From positions 1 to 23,450 of the forward strand of contig JAITOJ010000148.1 in NCBI GenBank assembly GCA_031290005.1: a stretch of 23,450 bases of DNA. The letters run 5' to 3'. A model generated the notes under the pieces. It ran no database searches. It was not told the origin of the DNA and worked only from the letters and a program-made list of their open reading frames with translations. The stretch's first letter is position 1. Each line of letters begins with the position of its first letter. This DNA comes from Treponema sp. GTDB lineage: Bacteria > Spirochaetota > Spirochaetia > Treponematales > Treponemataceae. A program made the translations under genes and the position numbers. Shown here one piece after another: positions 14,889 through 21,938 of the stretch.

Positions 14889-15757
14889 ACCATGACCTTT
14901 GTTTTTGCCAACAGGTCAAGGAGCCGTGCCATAAGAGGGAAAGATTCTGGAGACAGGGACTCCTGGCAATCCGCCGGGCTATGAATGAGCCGCCATGTTT
15001 CGGGCAGCCGCGACTTGATTTCCGGGCTTGCTCCGGCGTTTTTGAGCGCCGCTGTTTCCAGAACTTTGTCTTCCCGCAATTCCCGAAGATATTGGGTGGC
15101 CTCTCCGGACGGCAGCACGGTAATCGCCACAGCCGGAATCCCGCAGGCAAGGAATCCCGCATTGTCGCTATAAGGAACCGGAAGTGTGAGCCAGTTTTCC
15201 GGCGAAGCGGCCCGAAGCAGTTCACCGGTGCGGCGGTAAAGGCCGTCAAACCGGGACTTGAAGACAGCGGAACCGCTATTTTTCACCCCCGCGCTGGAAA
15301 GTACCAGCACAGTCCCCCTGCCGCAACTGTCAAAGGCATACACATCGTCATTGATAATGCCCAGCGCTTTGAATCCTGAGGCAAGGCCGAATGCGCCCTG
15401 GGCCTTCACGCTTCCGCTGGAACCCAATTCCTCTCCGTCGGTAAAAAAAATCCGCACATTGTGCACCCCGGGAAAATTTCTGAGCCGGACAGCCCAGTCC
15501 ATAACCTGAAAAATCGCGGCGCTGTTGTCATTGGCGCCGGGACTGCCCTCTGCCCGGTCATAGTGAACAACCACAGTTTTAAGCCGGAACAATGGGCTAT
15601 AGGCGGAAGCGGGAAAATGCACGAAAATATGGCGGGAAGCAGCAAGGTGAATAACCGAGGTTTTTATTCCCTGGGCCGCTAAAAAATCAATAATAAATTG
15701 ACGACGGTCACAATCAGGAGCGATAAAAGCAGAAAAGAGCGCAGGTAACATATCCAT
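14885..15757 (-). CDS. M28-family zinc peptidase-like protein
   Basis: 290-aa co-catalytic zinc hydrolase fold. The five metal ligands and the catalytic Glu of family M28 can be followed: His65 (VVVHYD), Asp77 (GANDNSAA), Glu109-Glu110 (DGEELGSSGS), Asp143 (AFDSCGRG) and His259 (LIHSPAD). There is no signal peptide, so it is likely cytoplasmic: an aminopeptidase, or a deacylase acting on an N-acyl or peptide substrate. Tight ATGA coupling to neuB suggests work on a glycoconjugate or precursor pathway, but this is inference. A second ATG at 15751 is also possible; neither has a strong ribosome site. It follows the RRM terminator and probably has its own weak promoter. Confidence 0.83.
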   Translation of the reverse strand: MDMLPALFSAFIAPDCDRRQFIIDFLAAQGIKTSVIHLAASRHIFVHFPASAYSPLFRLKTVVVHYDRAEGSPGANDNSAAIFQVMDWAVRLRNFPGVHNVRIFFTDGEELGSSGSVKAQGAFGLASGFKALGIINDDVYAFDSCGRGTVLVLSSAGVKNSGSAVFKSRFDGLYRRTGELLRAASPENWLTLPVPYSDNAGFLACGIPAVAITVLPSGEATQYLRELREDKVLETAALKNAGASPEIKSRLPETWRLIHSPADCQESLSPESFPLMARLLDLLAKTKVMV

Positions 15758-15790
15758 AGTGAAAACGCGCCTTTGGGTGGCTATGCATAT

Positions 15791-15823
15791 AAAAAGAAAG
15801 GCGTCTTACCAAAGCAAGACGCC
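15791..15823 (-). terminator. Rho-independent terminator of the RRM gene
   Basis: On the minus strand GGCGTCTT, an 8-nt loop and AAGACGCC (stem arms at 15816-15823 and 15800-15807) are followed by TTTCTTTTT. It begins 15 nt after the RRM stop codon. It is the only clear intrinsic terminator I see in the window. Confidence 0.93.
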
Positions 15824-15838
15824 CCATTTCCCGATCGG

Positions 15839-16156
15839 TTAATACCGGTTGTTATAACCGCCTTCTCGGTTGCCGCCGAAATTTCTCCGGGGCGGACGTG
15901 AATCCCGCGGTTTATCTTCCGCGATGTTCACCCGGACTTGCCGTCCGTCAAGTTCTTGACCGTTCAACGCCGCAATAGCGGTATTGGCGGCTTCCGCGTC
16001 AGCCATTTCGACAAAACCGAAGCCTTTTGACTGATCCGTGTAGCGATCCTTTATCACCACCGTTGAAGCAACTTCCCCATACTGCGAAAAAGCAGTGGTC
16101 AAAGTTTGTTCCGTAGTGCGATAACTGAGGTTCCCTACATAAATTTTTTGAGCCAT
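15839..16156 (-). CDS. RRM-domain RNA-binding protein
   Basis: A small single-RRM protein (105 aa) of the bacterial glycine-rich type, binding single-stranded RNA; such proteins are often highly expressed or stress-linked. RNP2 is IYVGNL (5-10) and RNP1 is KGFGFVEM (44-51), both intact. An Arg/Gly/Asn-rich tail spans 83-105. The ATG at 16156 is chosen over that at 16162 because AAGGA lies 6 nt before it, whereas it directly abuts the upstream ATG. It is a monocistronic unit: own promoter (16193-16221), a leader of about 30 nt and a strong terminator. Confidence 0.95.
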   Translation of the reverse strand: MAQKIYVGNLSYRTTEQTLTTAFSQYGEVASTVVIKDRYTDQSKGFGFVEMADAEAANTAIAALNGQELDGRQVRVNIAEDKPRDSRPPRRNFGGNREGGYNNRY

Positions 16157-16192
16157 TTCCATTCCTTTGCCGGCTATTCCGGCCTATTTATC

Positions 16193-16221
16193 AGCATATA
16201 CGGAATTATCAGATTTGTCAA
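16193..16221 (-). promoter_or_regulatory. Promoter of the RRM gene (leadered)
   Basis: Minus strand: consensus TTGACA (16216-16221), 17-nt spacer, TATGCT (16193-16198), then 36 nt to the ATG at 16156. The leader carries an AAGGA ribosome site. It contrasts with the leaderless promoters elsewhere in the window. Confidence 0.7.
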
Positions 16222-16233
16222 GGCAAATTCCAG

Positions 16234-17112
16234 TTAATCAGCGTTTTTTTTATCAAAAAATTGACAAAAAAGCTTGTCTGCGTTCCGGTCAACCAAATCT
16301 GACAGCGTTTCAGCGTCAATTTGCAGCAAATCTGAAGCAAACCGGTACACTTGCTCAACCAGAACCGGGGTGTTCATAGCGCCGCGGAAAGGAACCGGCG
16401 ACAGATACGGGGCATCGGTTTCCAGCAGGAGCCGGTCTTTAGGAACAAAGGCAAGCAATTTTTTCATATCTTCCAGACGCGATTTTTTTGTGTATGTAAT
16501 CCCGCCCGAAAAAGAAATATACCAGCCCCGCTCAAGAAACGCGCGAGCTTCGTCAATACCATAGGAAAAACAATGAATCACTCCATTATCATAGCTCAGA
16601 TTTTTGATACACGAAAACGTCCCGTCAAAGGCATCCCTGGAATGGACGATGACCGGAAACTCAAATGCGCGGGCAAGTTCAAGTTGCGTTTCAAACAATT
16701 CCGCTTCTCCCCGGATGATTTGGGCGTCAAAATCATTTTCGTTCCGTCCGTCTGCTCCGCCTGGATTCCAGTGATGATCAAGCCCGCATTCCCCCACCGC
16801 GCAAACCTGGCTGAGCTCCGCACTCACGTGCGACTTCAGAGCCGCGGTCTGTGCGGCGCGGTCCTGTATCGCATCCACCCCAGGCCAGATACCGGCGGAA
16901 AAATGAAGCATGAGCGCCGCACGGTTTTTGGCGTCGCCGGCCTCCTGAATAATTCTTTCCGCAAGAGTAAGACGATGAGGAAGGTCATCGCATTTAGTGC
17001 CGATGTCCAAGGCAAAGGCGCAGTTCCGCTCCGCCAGTTGCCGGAAGACCTGGGGCAAATCAACGCCCTGTTCCGCCAGATATGCCAGATGAAAATGAGT
17101 ATCAGAAAACAT
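16234..17112 (-). CDS. TatD-family metal-dependent DNase/hydrolase
   Basis: 292-aa TIM-barrel metallohydrolase of the TatD group, whose studied members are 3'-5' nucleases acting on DNA or RNA. Visible ligands: His6 and His8 (SDTHFHL), Glu108 (GECGLDHHW), His157 (IVHSRDA), His180 (VIHCFS) and Asp233 (LLETDAPYLSP). There is a longer-than-usual insertion of about 20 residues after GECGLDHHW (NPGGADGRNEND region). GAGG lies 4 nt before the ATG. It is the last gene of the pentapeptide-MBL-unknown-tatD group, starting 13 nt after the previous stop. Confidence 0.92.
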   Translation of the reverse strand: MFSDTHFHLAYLAEQGVDLPQVFRQLAERNCAFALDIGTKCDDLPHRLTLAERIIQEAGDAKNRAALMLHFSAGIWPGVDAIQDRAAQTAALKSHVSAELSQVCAVGECGLDHHWNPGGADGRNENDFDAQIIRGEAELFETQLELARAFEFPVIVHSRDAFDGTFSCIKNLSYDNGVIHCFSYGIDEARAFLERGWYISFSGGITYTKKSRLEDMKKLLAFVPKDRLLLETDAPYLSPVPFRGAMNTPVLVEQVYRFASDLLQIDAETLSDLVDRNADKLFCQFFDKKNAD

Positions 17113-17125
17113 AGTCCCTCACACT

Positions 17126-17599
17126 TTATAATTTTACCCACAGGGTTTTGCCGATTGTCCAGGCATGGGACAGTCCGCCTCGCCCGGAAACAGCCGGCCG
17201 CCCAAAGCGAATAGAACAGAGCCGGAAAACCCGCAGCGTCTGTTCCTGAAAACCGCCCGGGACTTCCGGTAATTCCCATGACGGCGAATCCGGGGAGAAC
17301 GCAGTGATGATACCGCTTTGCATGAATGTTCCCTGTTCCGGACTGATAATCACCGGATATTCCACAGCGTTCCCCGTGACCACCGGGGGCAAAATCCGGC
17401 AGCCGGTAATTTCTTTTTTCCAGACTTCCGGCGGTTTTTCCGGGCCTGACAAAAAACAACAAAAAGGCAGCGTCCGATACAGGCGGACGCCGGATTGGGC
17501 TGCTATTTTGAAAATCTCCTGTTGTTCTGCGGCGATTTCTCCCAGCACATTGCCGTGGGGAATCAGGGCGATTACAATGTCCAAGGGGGTTTGTTCCAT
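17126..17599 (-). CDS. Unknown protein, 157 aa
   Basis: I do not recognise the family. The product opens with a hydrophobic beta-like segment (LDIVIALIPHG), then a helix (GEIAAEQQEIFKIAAQSG), FCCFLSGPEKPPEVWKKEI and several short beta segments; there is no signal peptide or membrane span. Its ATG overlaps the end of the MBL gene by 28 nt and lacks a ribosome site, so it is probably translated by coupling. Start uncertainty: a TTG five codons in is an alternative. Its place between two metallohydrolases gives no firm clue to function. Confidence 0.65.
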   Translation of the reverse strand: MEQTPLDIVIALIPHGNVLGEIAAEQQEIFKIAAQSGVRLYRTLPFCCFLSGPEKPPEVWKKEITGCRILPPVVTGNAVEYPVIISPEQGTFMQSGIITAFSPDSPSWELPEVPGGFQEQTLRVFRLCSIRFGRPAVSGRGGLSHAWTIGKTLWVKL

Positions 17600-18156
17600 T
17601 GTATATCGATGTTGTATTTTTTCTCCGCACCCACCGATGTGGGCGGGCCGTGACCGGGCAGCATAACGGTGCTGTCATCCTGGGACAGAATTTTGGCTTC
17701 CATGATTGAAATCAGCCCTCCCTTGGCATAGTTGCTGTAGGTCTTTCCGATAAGCCCGGCAGTGATCACATCGCCAGTAAAAATTACCCGTCCGATTTGA
17801 AACGCCATGGAGTCAAAACTGTGTCCTGGAATAGAGAAGTAGCGCACTTCCATCCCCGCGATGCGCAGCACTCCGTCATCTTTGATAACGATAGTCTGAC
17901 TGCTTGCCACTTCGTAATCCGCCGCGTAAATCTTTGGTTCGTATATTTTCCGCAGGGTGGAAAGTCCGCGGATGTGCCCGGCGTGATTGTGGGTAATCAA
18001 CACCGCATCCAGATGATAGGGGCCGCTTTCAATCTGGGCAAGAATTTTTGGGTGTATCTTGCAGGGATCTATCATCAGGGCCTGCATGGTCATTTCATTG
18101 ATAACCAGATAGCAGTTGGAGAACTGTTCAATGTTGAGGTAGGAATATATTTTCAT
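17572..18156 (-). CDS. Metallo-beta-lactamase-fold hydrolase with altered metal motif
   Basis: 194-aa MBL-fold protein of the small glyoxalase-II-like group. The first metal motif reads T-H56-N-H58-A-G60-H61 in place of HxHxDH, so the Asp ligand of the second metal is replaced by Gly. The later ligands are present: His112 (IPGHSFDS), Asp129 (FTGDV) and His169 (LPGHGPPTS). It may bind one metal or have changed activity; the substrate is unknown. GGAG lies 8 nt before the ATG at 18156, which overlaps the pentapeptide gene stop as ATGA. The 3' end overlaps the unknown gene by 28 nt. Confidence 0.9.
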   Translation of the reverse strand: MKIYSYLNIEQFSNCYLVINEMTMQALMIDPCKIHPKILAQIESGPYHLDAVLITHNHAGHIRGLSTLRKIYEPKIYAADYEVASSQTIVIKDDGVLRIAGMEVRYFSIPGHSFDSMAFQIGRVIFTGDVITAGLIGKTYSNYAKGGLISIMEAKILSQDDSTVMLPGHGPPTSVGAEKKYNIDIQWNKPPWTL

Positions 18157-18785
18157 CGCTTTTTCTCCATGCTTTCCGAAAAAATTGCCTCTTTGGTATT
18201 CGATGACTTGAATGAGACATTGCGTTGAATCAGTCCCAGAAAATTGGTATTGGTGATATTGCAGTTAACGATGCTGGTGTCAGTCAATTCCGCCCGGATA
18301 AATCGGGAATTATATAAGTCGCTGTCATTGAATGTGGAGCGCTCCGTGGTGATTCCCGAAAAATTGCTATGAAACAGGTCTGAACCCACAAAGGATGTCT
18401 GCTTGATGCGTGCGCCTGCGAAAGAGGCGAAGTGCATGTCTGCATTATTGAATCGGCAGTCCGTAAACCCCGCAAAATCAAAAACCGACAGCCTGACCCG
18501 AATTTTTTCTGCCGTCACGTCGGTGAAAGAACAATTCTGAAACGAACACCCGTAAAACCGTTTGCCTGAAAGGTCGAGGTTTTTGAATTCCAGTCCCGAC
18601 ACATTGATGCCTACGATTTTTTCGTTGTTAAGAATGAACCGGATAATTTTTCCCGCCCAGAATTCCGCATCCGGAGTATGCCTGAAACAGAAAACTCCGC
18701 CGTACTCAGGAAATTCTGCCGCGCCGGGAACAAAAAGCGCTGGTTTTTGGCAGCCCGGATACTCGCATATTGAGAGCCCAAACAT
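18153..18785 (-). CDS. Pentapeptide-repeat protein with N-terminal Cys/His zinc-knuckle-like segment
   Basis: 210 aa. Residues 7-36 contain C7-x4-C12-x20-C33-x2-H36, a likely zinc-binding knuckle. From about 60 to 195 the chain is a pentapeptide-repeat right-handed beta-helix, with F or L at the centre of successive five-residue steps (LSGKRFYGCSFQNCSFTDV, FNNADMHFASFAGA, FVGSDLFHSNFSG). Such helices act as DNA mimics or scaffolds in some families; the role here is unknown. It is the first gene of a four-gene operon. It has no ribosome site; its promoter overlaps the end of the upstream gene. Confidence 0.88.
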   Translation of the reverse strand: MFGLSICEYPGCQKPALFVPGAAEFPEYGGVFCFRHTPDAEFWAGKIIRFILNNEKIVGINVSGLEFKNLDLSGKRFYGCSFQNCSFTDVTAEKIRVRLSVFDFAGFTDCRFNNADMHFASFAGARIKQTSFVGSDLFHSNFSGITTERSTFNDSDLYNSRFIRAELTDTSIVNCNITNTNFLGLIQRNVSFKSSNTKEAIFSESMEKKR

Positions 18786-18791
18786 GGGTGT

Positions 18792-18820
18792 ATACTAGGC
18801 TATTTGGAAGGTTGCGTCAA
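18792..18820 (-). promoter_or_regulatory. Promoter of the pentapeptide operon, predicted leaderless and embedded in the upstream gene
   Basis: Minus strand: TTGACG (18815-18820), 17-nt spacer, TAGTAT (18792-18797), then 6 nt (ACACCC) to the ATG at 18785. The -35 lies inside the last codons of the coiled-coil gene. There is no Shine-Dalgarno sequence. Confidence 0.6.
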
Positions 18821-20017
18821 CGTGGAATTTAATTCCCCGCATCGCTTGAGCAATTCAACTCGTTGAGCAGAACATTTTTTGTGTTCTTCGGTTGCTCCGG
18901 TGATTTTACCTTCCAGACCCGTGTTTTCCTCGGTAAGCTTTTTAATCCGTTTGATATTCTCCCCCAGCCGTTCCGTGCTCTGGCGCATGAGTTTTGCGGC
19001 GGTATCAATCTGTACCGTAAGGTTGAAGATTTCCAGTTGGATCTTGCAGAGCGCCGCATCCCGGCGGATTTCTGCTATTGTTTGTACCAGCGGAACAAGT
19101 TCTTCCGCCGCGCTCTGCAATTCCGTGCCGTCGGAGGAAAGAACCGAATCAGCGTATGTCTGGCCTGTCTGTGCCGCCAGGTCTTCTTCCTGGGCAGCCG
19201 TCCCGGCAATGAGCCGGTTAAGCTCCTTGAGACGGGCGGGAACAATAGCGGCAAACACCCGGATGCCTCCGGTGAGAACGCTTTGCCCCAAGTCTACTCC
19301 GGTGACGCCCTGGTCTTTCAAAGTCTGGATATTGCCTTCAAACTGGCCGGCCAGGGTTTTCTCCTGGCGGGTTATCGCGGTTCCTGCGTCTTCAAGTTTC
19401 CGGCATTCCTCATAGACCCGCATAATTCCGGTGTTTAGGGAATCTGTCTTGGCCAGCTTCGCCAGTCCTTCAGATGCGAATGCCGCGTCTCCTGCCTTGC
19501 GGTACAACCGAGCAAGCTGGTTTTCCATTTGCCGGACACCGAGGGACTTGGATGATGAGCGCAGGGCAGAAGCGATTCGACCGAACACATTTTTATCTTC
19601 CCCATCCTCGTCCGAATCATCCGCCATCTGAATCTTTGTCTGCAAAAAGGCAATTTCTTCATGATACCCGGAAAAAAATTCCGCCAGATTTTCGGTATAT
19701 CCCTCATAAAGCGCCTGACCGAGCTGTTCATATGCGGCGGCCTGGGCAGAGTCATGTTCTTTTTGGGTCTTTTTCAGTTCAGCGAGCTGCGCCTGAATTT
19801 CCTTCTGGAACGCCGAAATATCCCCGATAGCCTGAATTTTTTTCGCCAGGCATTCCTTTTGTTTTTCAAAGTCTTCATAGGCGTTCACATTCTCCGGAGA
19901 AACCAGTACGCTGCCGGATTGCAGGAGCGCGAAACCGAGAGCGGTCTCCGCCTGCATATTGTTTTTTGCCAGGGCGGATAACCGCCGGACATAATCGGAT
20001 TTATTTTCATCACGCAT
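18800..20017 (-). CDS. Coiled-coil protein of unknown function
   Basis: A 405-aa protein with no signal peptide. Heptad-like, Lys/Glu/Gln-rich helices occupy about 50-100 (FQKEIQAQLAELKKTQKEHDSAQ), 175-235 and 330-400 (ENIKRIKKLTEENTGLEGKITGATEEHKK). An acidic loop (DDSDEDGEDK) sits near 132-141. No enzymatic motif is visible. It is probably a cytoplasmic structural or scaffold protein. Its own promoter abuts the ATG; the 3' end carries the promoter of the next gene. Confidence 0.8.
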   Translation of the reverse strand: MRDENKSDYVRRLSALAKNNMQAETALGFALLQSGSVLVSPENVNAYEDFEKQKECLAKKIQAIGDISAFQKEIQAQLAELKKTQKEHDSAQAAAYEQLGQALYEGYTENLAEFFSGYHEEIAFLQTKIQMADDSDEDGEDKNVFGRIASALRSSSKSLGVRQMENQLARLYRKAGDAAFASEGLAKLAKTDSLNTGIMRVYEECRKLEDAGTAITRQEKTLAGQFEGNIQTLKDQGVTGVDLGQSVLTGGIRVFAAIVPARLKELNRLIAGTAAQEEDLAAQTGQTYADSVLSSDGTELQSAAEELVPLVQTIAEIRRDAALCKIQLEIFNLTVQIDTAAKLMRQSTERLGENIKRIKKLTEENTGLEGKITGATEEHKKCSAQRVELLKRCGELNSTLTQPSK

Positions 20018-20023
20018 GGAAAC

Positions 20024-20052
20024 AGTATACTATACCGGAACTATTTTTTCAA
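20024..20052 (-). promoter_or_regulatory. Promoter of the coiled-coil gene, predicted leaderless
   Basis: Minus strand: TTGAAA (20047-20052), 17-nt spacer, TATACT (20024-20029), then 6 nt (GTTTCC) to the ATG at 20017. There is no Shine-Dalgarno sequence. Both hexamers match consensus at 5 of 6 positions. Confidence 0.75.
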
Positions 20053-20064
20053 GTATTTTCGCGA

Positions 20065-20781
20065 TTATGTATCCGTTTTCAGGGCGCACCGCAAAATCCG
20101 ACGCTTGACCGCGCTGGAACCGCCGGTGAAGTCTGCGATGCGGCATCGGATGTCCCGGCGCGTTGAGTTCTGCCCATAGGGGCAGGTGCAGGCCGCCTTG
20201 AGGATGCCTTTTTCCGCGGCGCAGGCGATAATCTGTGTTTCCTCGGCATATCCCAGGGGCCGAATCAGACTGACGGGGTACTTGCGGTAGTCCAGGCGCA
20301 AGGGCATGGCGGACAGTTTCCCCTGGCCGCACATATTCATGAAGAACGTTTCGATGATGTCGTCCAGGTGATGCCCCAGGGCGATTTTATTAAAACCGTG
20401 CTCCACGGCATATTTGAGCAGCTCTGTCCGGCGCTGGGTGGAGCACCAGTAGCAATTCATCTTTTTGCCTTCCTTGAGCCGTCCGATAACCGGCACAAAC
20501 AGGTCGTGGAAAGGGATGCCCCATTCTTCCAGCCCTTGGGCCAGGGCGGATTTTTTGCAGCAGGCGCAAAAGTCGGTGGATATGTGGACAGCCTCAAGAA
20601 TATACTCTTTTTTGAGGGCGGGCCGGCAAGACGAAAGCGCCCAGGCAAGCGTCGTGGAATCCTTGCCCCCGGAAACGGCGAGCAAAATGCGGTCTCCTTT
20701 TTCGACAAGGCCGCCTTCCAGCACCGCCTTGACGACCAGCTTTTGTACCGTGTTTGAAGCCGCGCTTTTGCCCGCGCTCAT
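20065..20781 (-). CDS. TtcA-family PP-loop tRNA thiolation enzyme
   Basis: 238-aa ATP pyrophosphatase of the TtcA/TtuA group, which activates a tRNA base as an adenylate and inserts sulfur (C32 in TtcA). The PP-loop is AVSGGKDSTTL (35-45) and GHHLDDIIET is at 136-145. The Cys pairs expected for an Fe-S cluster or sulfur carriage are C110-x2-C113 (MNCYWCSTQRR) and C198/C200 (ACTCPYGQNS); extra cysteines occur at 72, 74 and 75. It is shorter than E. coli TtcA, so a bacterial TtcA-like subgroup is the safe call. ATG 20781 overlaps the TPR gene stop as ATGA; the longer open frame to 20853 lies inside that gene. Confidence 0.85.
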   Translation of the reverse strand: MSAGKSAASNTVQKLVVKAVLEGGLVEKGDRILLAVSGGKDSTTLAWALSSCRPALKKEYILEAVHISTDFCACCKKSALAQGLEEWGIPFHDLFVPVIGRLKEGKKMNCYWCSTQRRTELLKYAVEHGFNKIALGHHLDDIIETFFMNMCGQGKLSAMPLRLDYRKYPVSLIRPLGYAEETQIIACAAEKGILKAACTCPYGQNSTRRDIRCRIADFTGGSSAVKRRILRCALKTDT

Positions 20782-21935
20782 AAAGCGCTGTCTCCGGTCA
20801 TTTGTTTGGCCAGTATGTCGCTGGGGTCGAATTCCAGAACAGTCAAAAACCACGACAGGGCTTCTTCTTTTTTGCCGCGCCGGAGGGCAAGCATCCCCAT
20901 GTTTGACATGATTTTTGTGTTTTCATTTTCCAGGGCCAAGGCTTTATGCAGATATTTTTCACTTCCGTCAAATTCTTCCAGTTCCATGCAGCAAATCGCC
21001 AGTTCATTGTACGTGTCGGCGTTGGACGCGCCGTGTTCCACGGCCAGCAGAAACGCGGCTTTTGCGTCCTGCCAGCGTTTCACGCGGCGGAGTCCCCAGC
21101 CCAGCAAAAACCATGCGTTCCACACTTCCGGGTTTTTCTCCAAAAATTGCCTGACAAGCTTAATCCCCTGTTCTTCCTCGCCTTTTGAGATGAGATCGTA
21201 CGCGCCCTTAAACTGCTTGTCCGTCAGATTTTGAGCATTGATAGTATTGACCATCTCGGCGGCGCGTTCAATCTTATAGGCCTTGTTTTCGTCCTGTCCG
21301 TCATCCAGTGTCCCTGACTCAAGGGCAAGATAGGTTTCAAAACAGTCCTGGGCCTGAGTAAAATCCTGTGTTTTCAAATAAAAAAAGCCTGCGTTAAAAA
21401 ATGCGTCAGGCAGGGAAGGTTCCGCATCCATAGCTTCCCGGTAATACCCGAGGGCTTCCGCGTCAGAGTCGTCCGCCTCTCTGGCAAGTCCGGACTTCCG
21501 GTAGTAATCTGCCCGCTGGTCCAGCATAACTGCGGTGTTCAGTGCCGCCGTCATATCCGCCGGGTCAAGCCCCCTGAGGGACGCGAAAAGTTCCTCGGCG
21601 ATTTCAAAGTTTTCATTCCGCGCCTTGAGAATGGCCGCTTCCCCCAGTTCCTGCTTGATACCGGGGCGCGCCGCAAGCAGCAAATTGCGATAGTAATCTA
21701 TATGCGAATTTGCCTGGTCGTAAGCAAGTACGGTGAGTATCCCGGCAAAAATCATTTCCTGAGTAAGTCCGTTCAAGGCAAAATCATCCGCCGGCTGTTT
21801 TTGTACGGGAAGCGGAATTGACGGGTCAAGGTAAAAATGGCTCTGTTCAGGGGTGGGTCCGGGGATACACCCCCAGGAAAAACTTTCAGGCAGAGAAATA
21901 AAAACCAGGGAATCCAGAGGATTTGACAAAGCCAT
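20778..21935 (-). CDS. TPR-repeat protein
   Basis: 385 aa, cytoplasmic by sequence (no signal peptide, no membrane span). The N-terminal 60 residues are non-repetitive. TPR-like helical pairs cover about 100-380 (ALGYYREAMDAEPSLPDAFFNAGFFY; NPEVWNAWFLLGWGLRRVKRW; NADTYNELAICCMELEEFDGSEKYLHKALALE; MGMLALRRGKKEEALSWFLTVLEFDPSD). It is presumably a protein-interaction scaffold; partner unknown. It starts 3 nt after the pilZ stop and overlaps ttcA by 4 nt, so the three are cotranscribed. Confidence 0.88.
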   Translation of the reverse strand: MALSNPLDSLVFISLPESFSWGCIPGPTPEQSHFYLDPSIPLPVQKQPADDFALNGLTQEMIFAGILTVLAYDQANSHIDYYRNLLLAARPGIKQELGEAAILKARNENFEIAEELFASLRGLDPADMTAALNTAVMLDQRADYYRKSGLAREADDSDAEALGYYREAMDAEPSLPDAFFNAGFFYLKTQDFTQAQDCFETYLALESGTLDDGQDENKAYKIERAAEMVNTINAQNLTDKQFKGAYDLISKGEEEQGIKLVRQFLEKNPEVWNAWFLLGWGLRRVKRWQDAKAAFLLAVEHGASNADTYNELAICCMELEEFDGSEKYLHKALALENENTKIMSNMGMLALRRGKKEEALSWFLTVLEFDPSDILAKQMTGDSAL

Positions 21936-21938
21936 GCC

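Noticed and set aside
13572..14984. 470-aa open frame on the + strand
   Set aside because: It is antisense to neuB and the start of the 13691 gene, has a Gly/Arg/Phe-rich composition with no motif and no promoter; it is a shadow of the high third-position GC of neuB.
16351..17214. 287-aa open frame on the + strand
   Set aside because: Antisense to tatD, whose catalytic motifs are all intact; no domain recognised.
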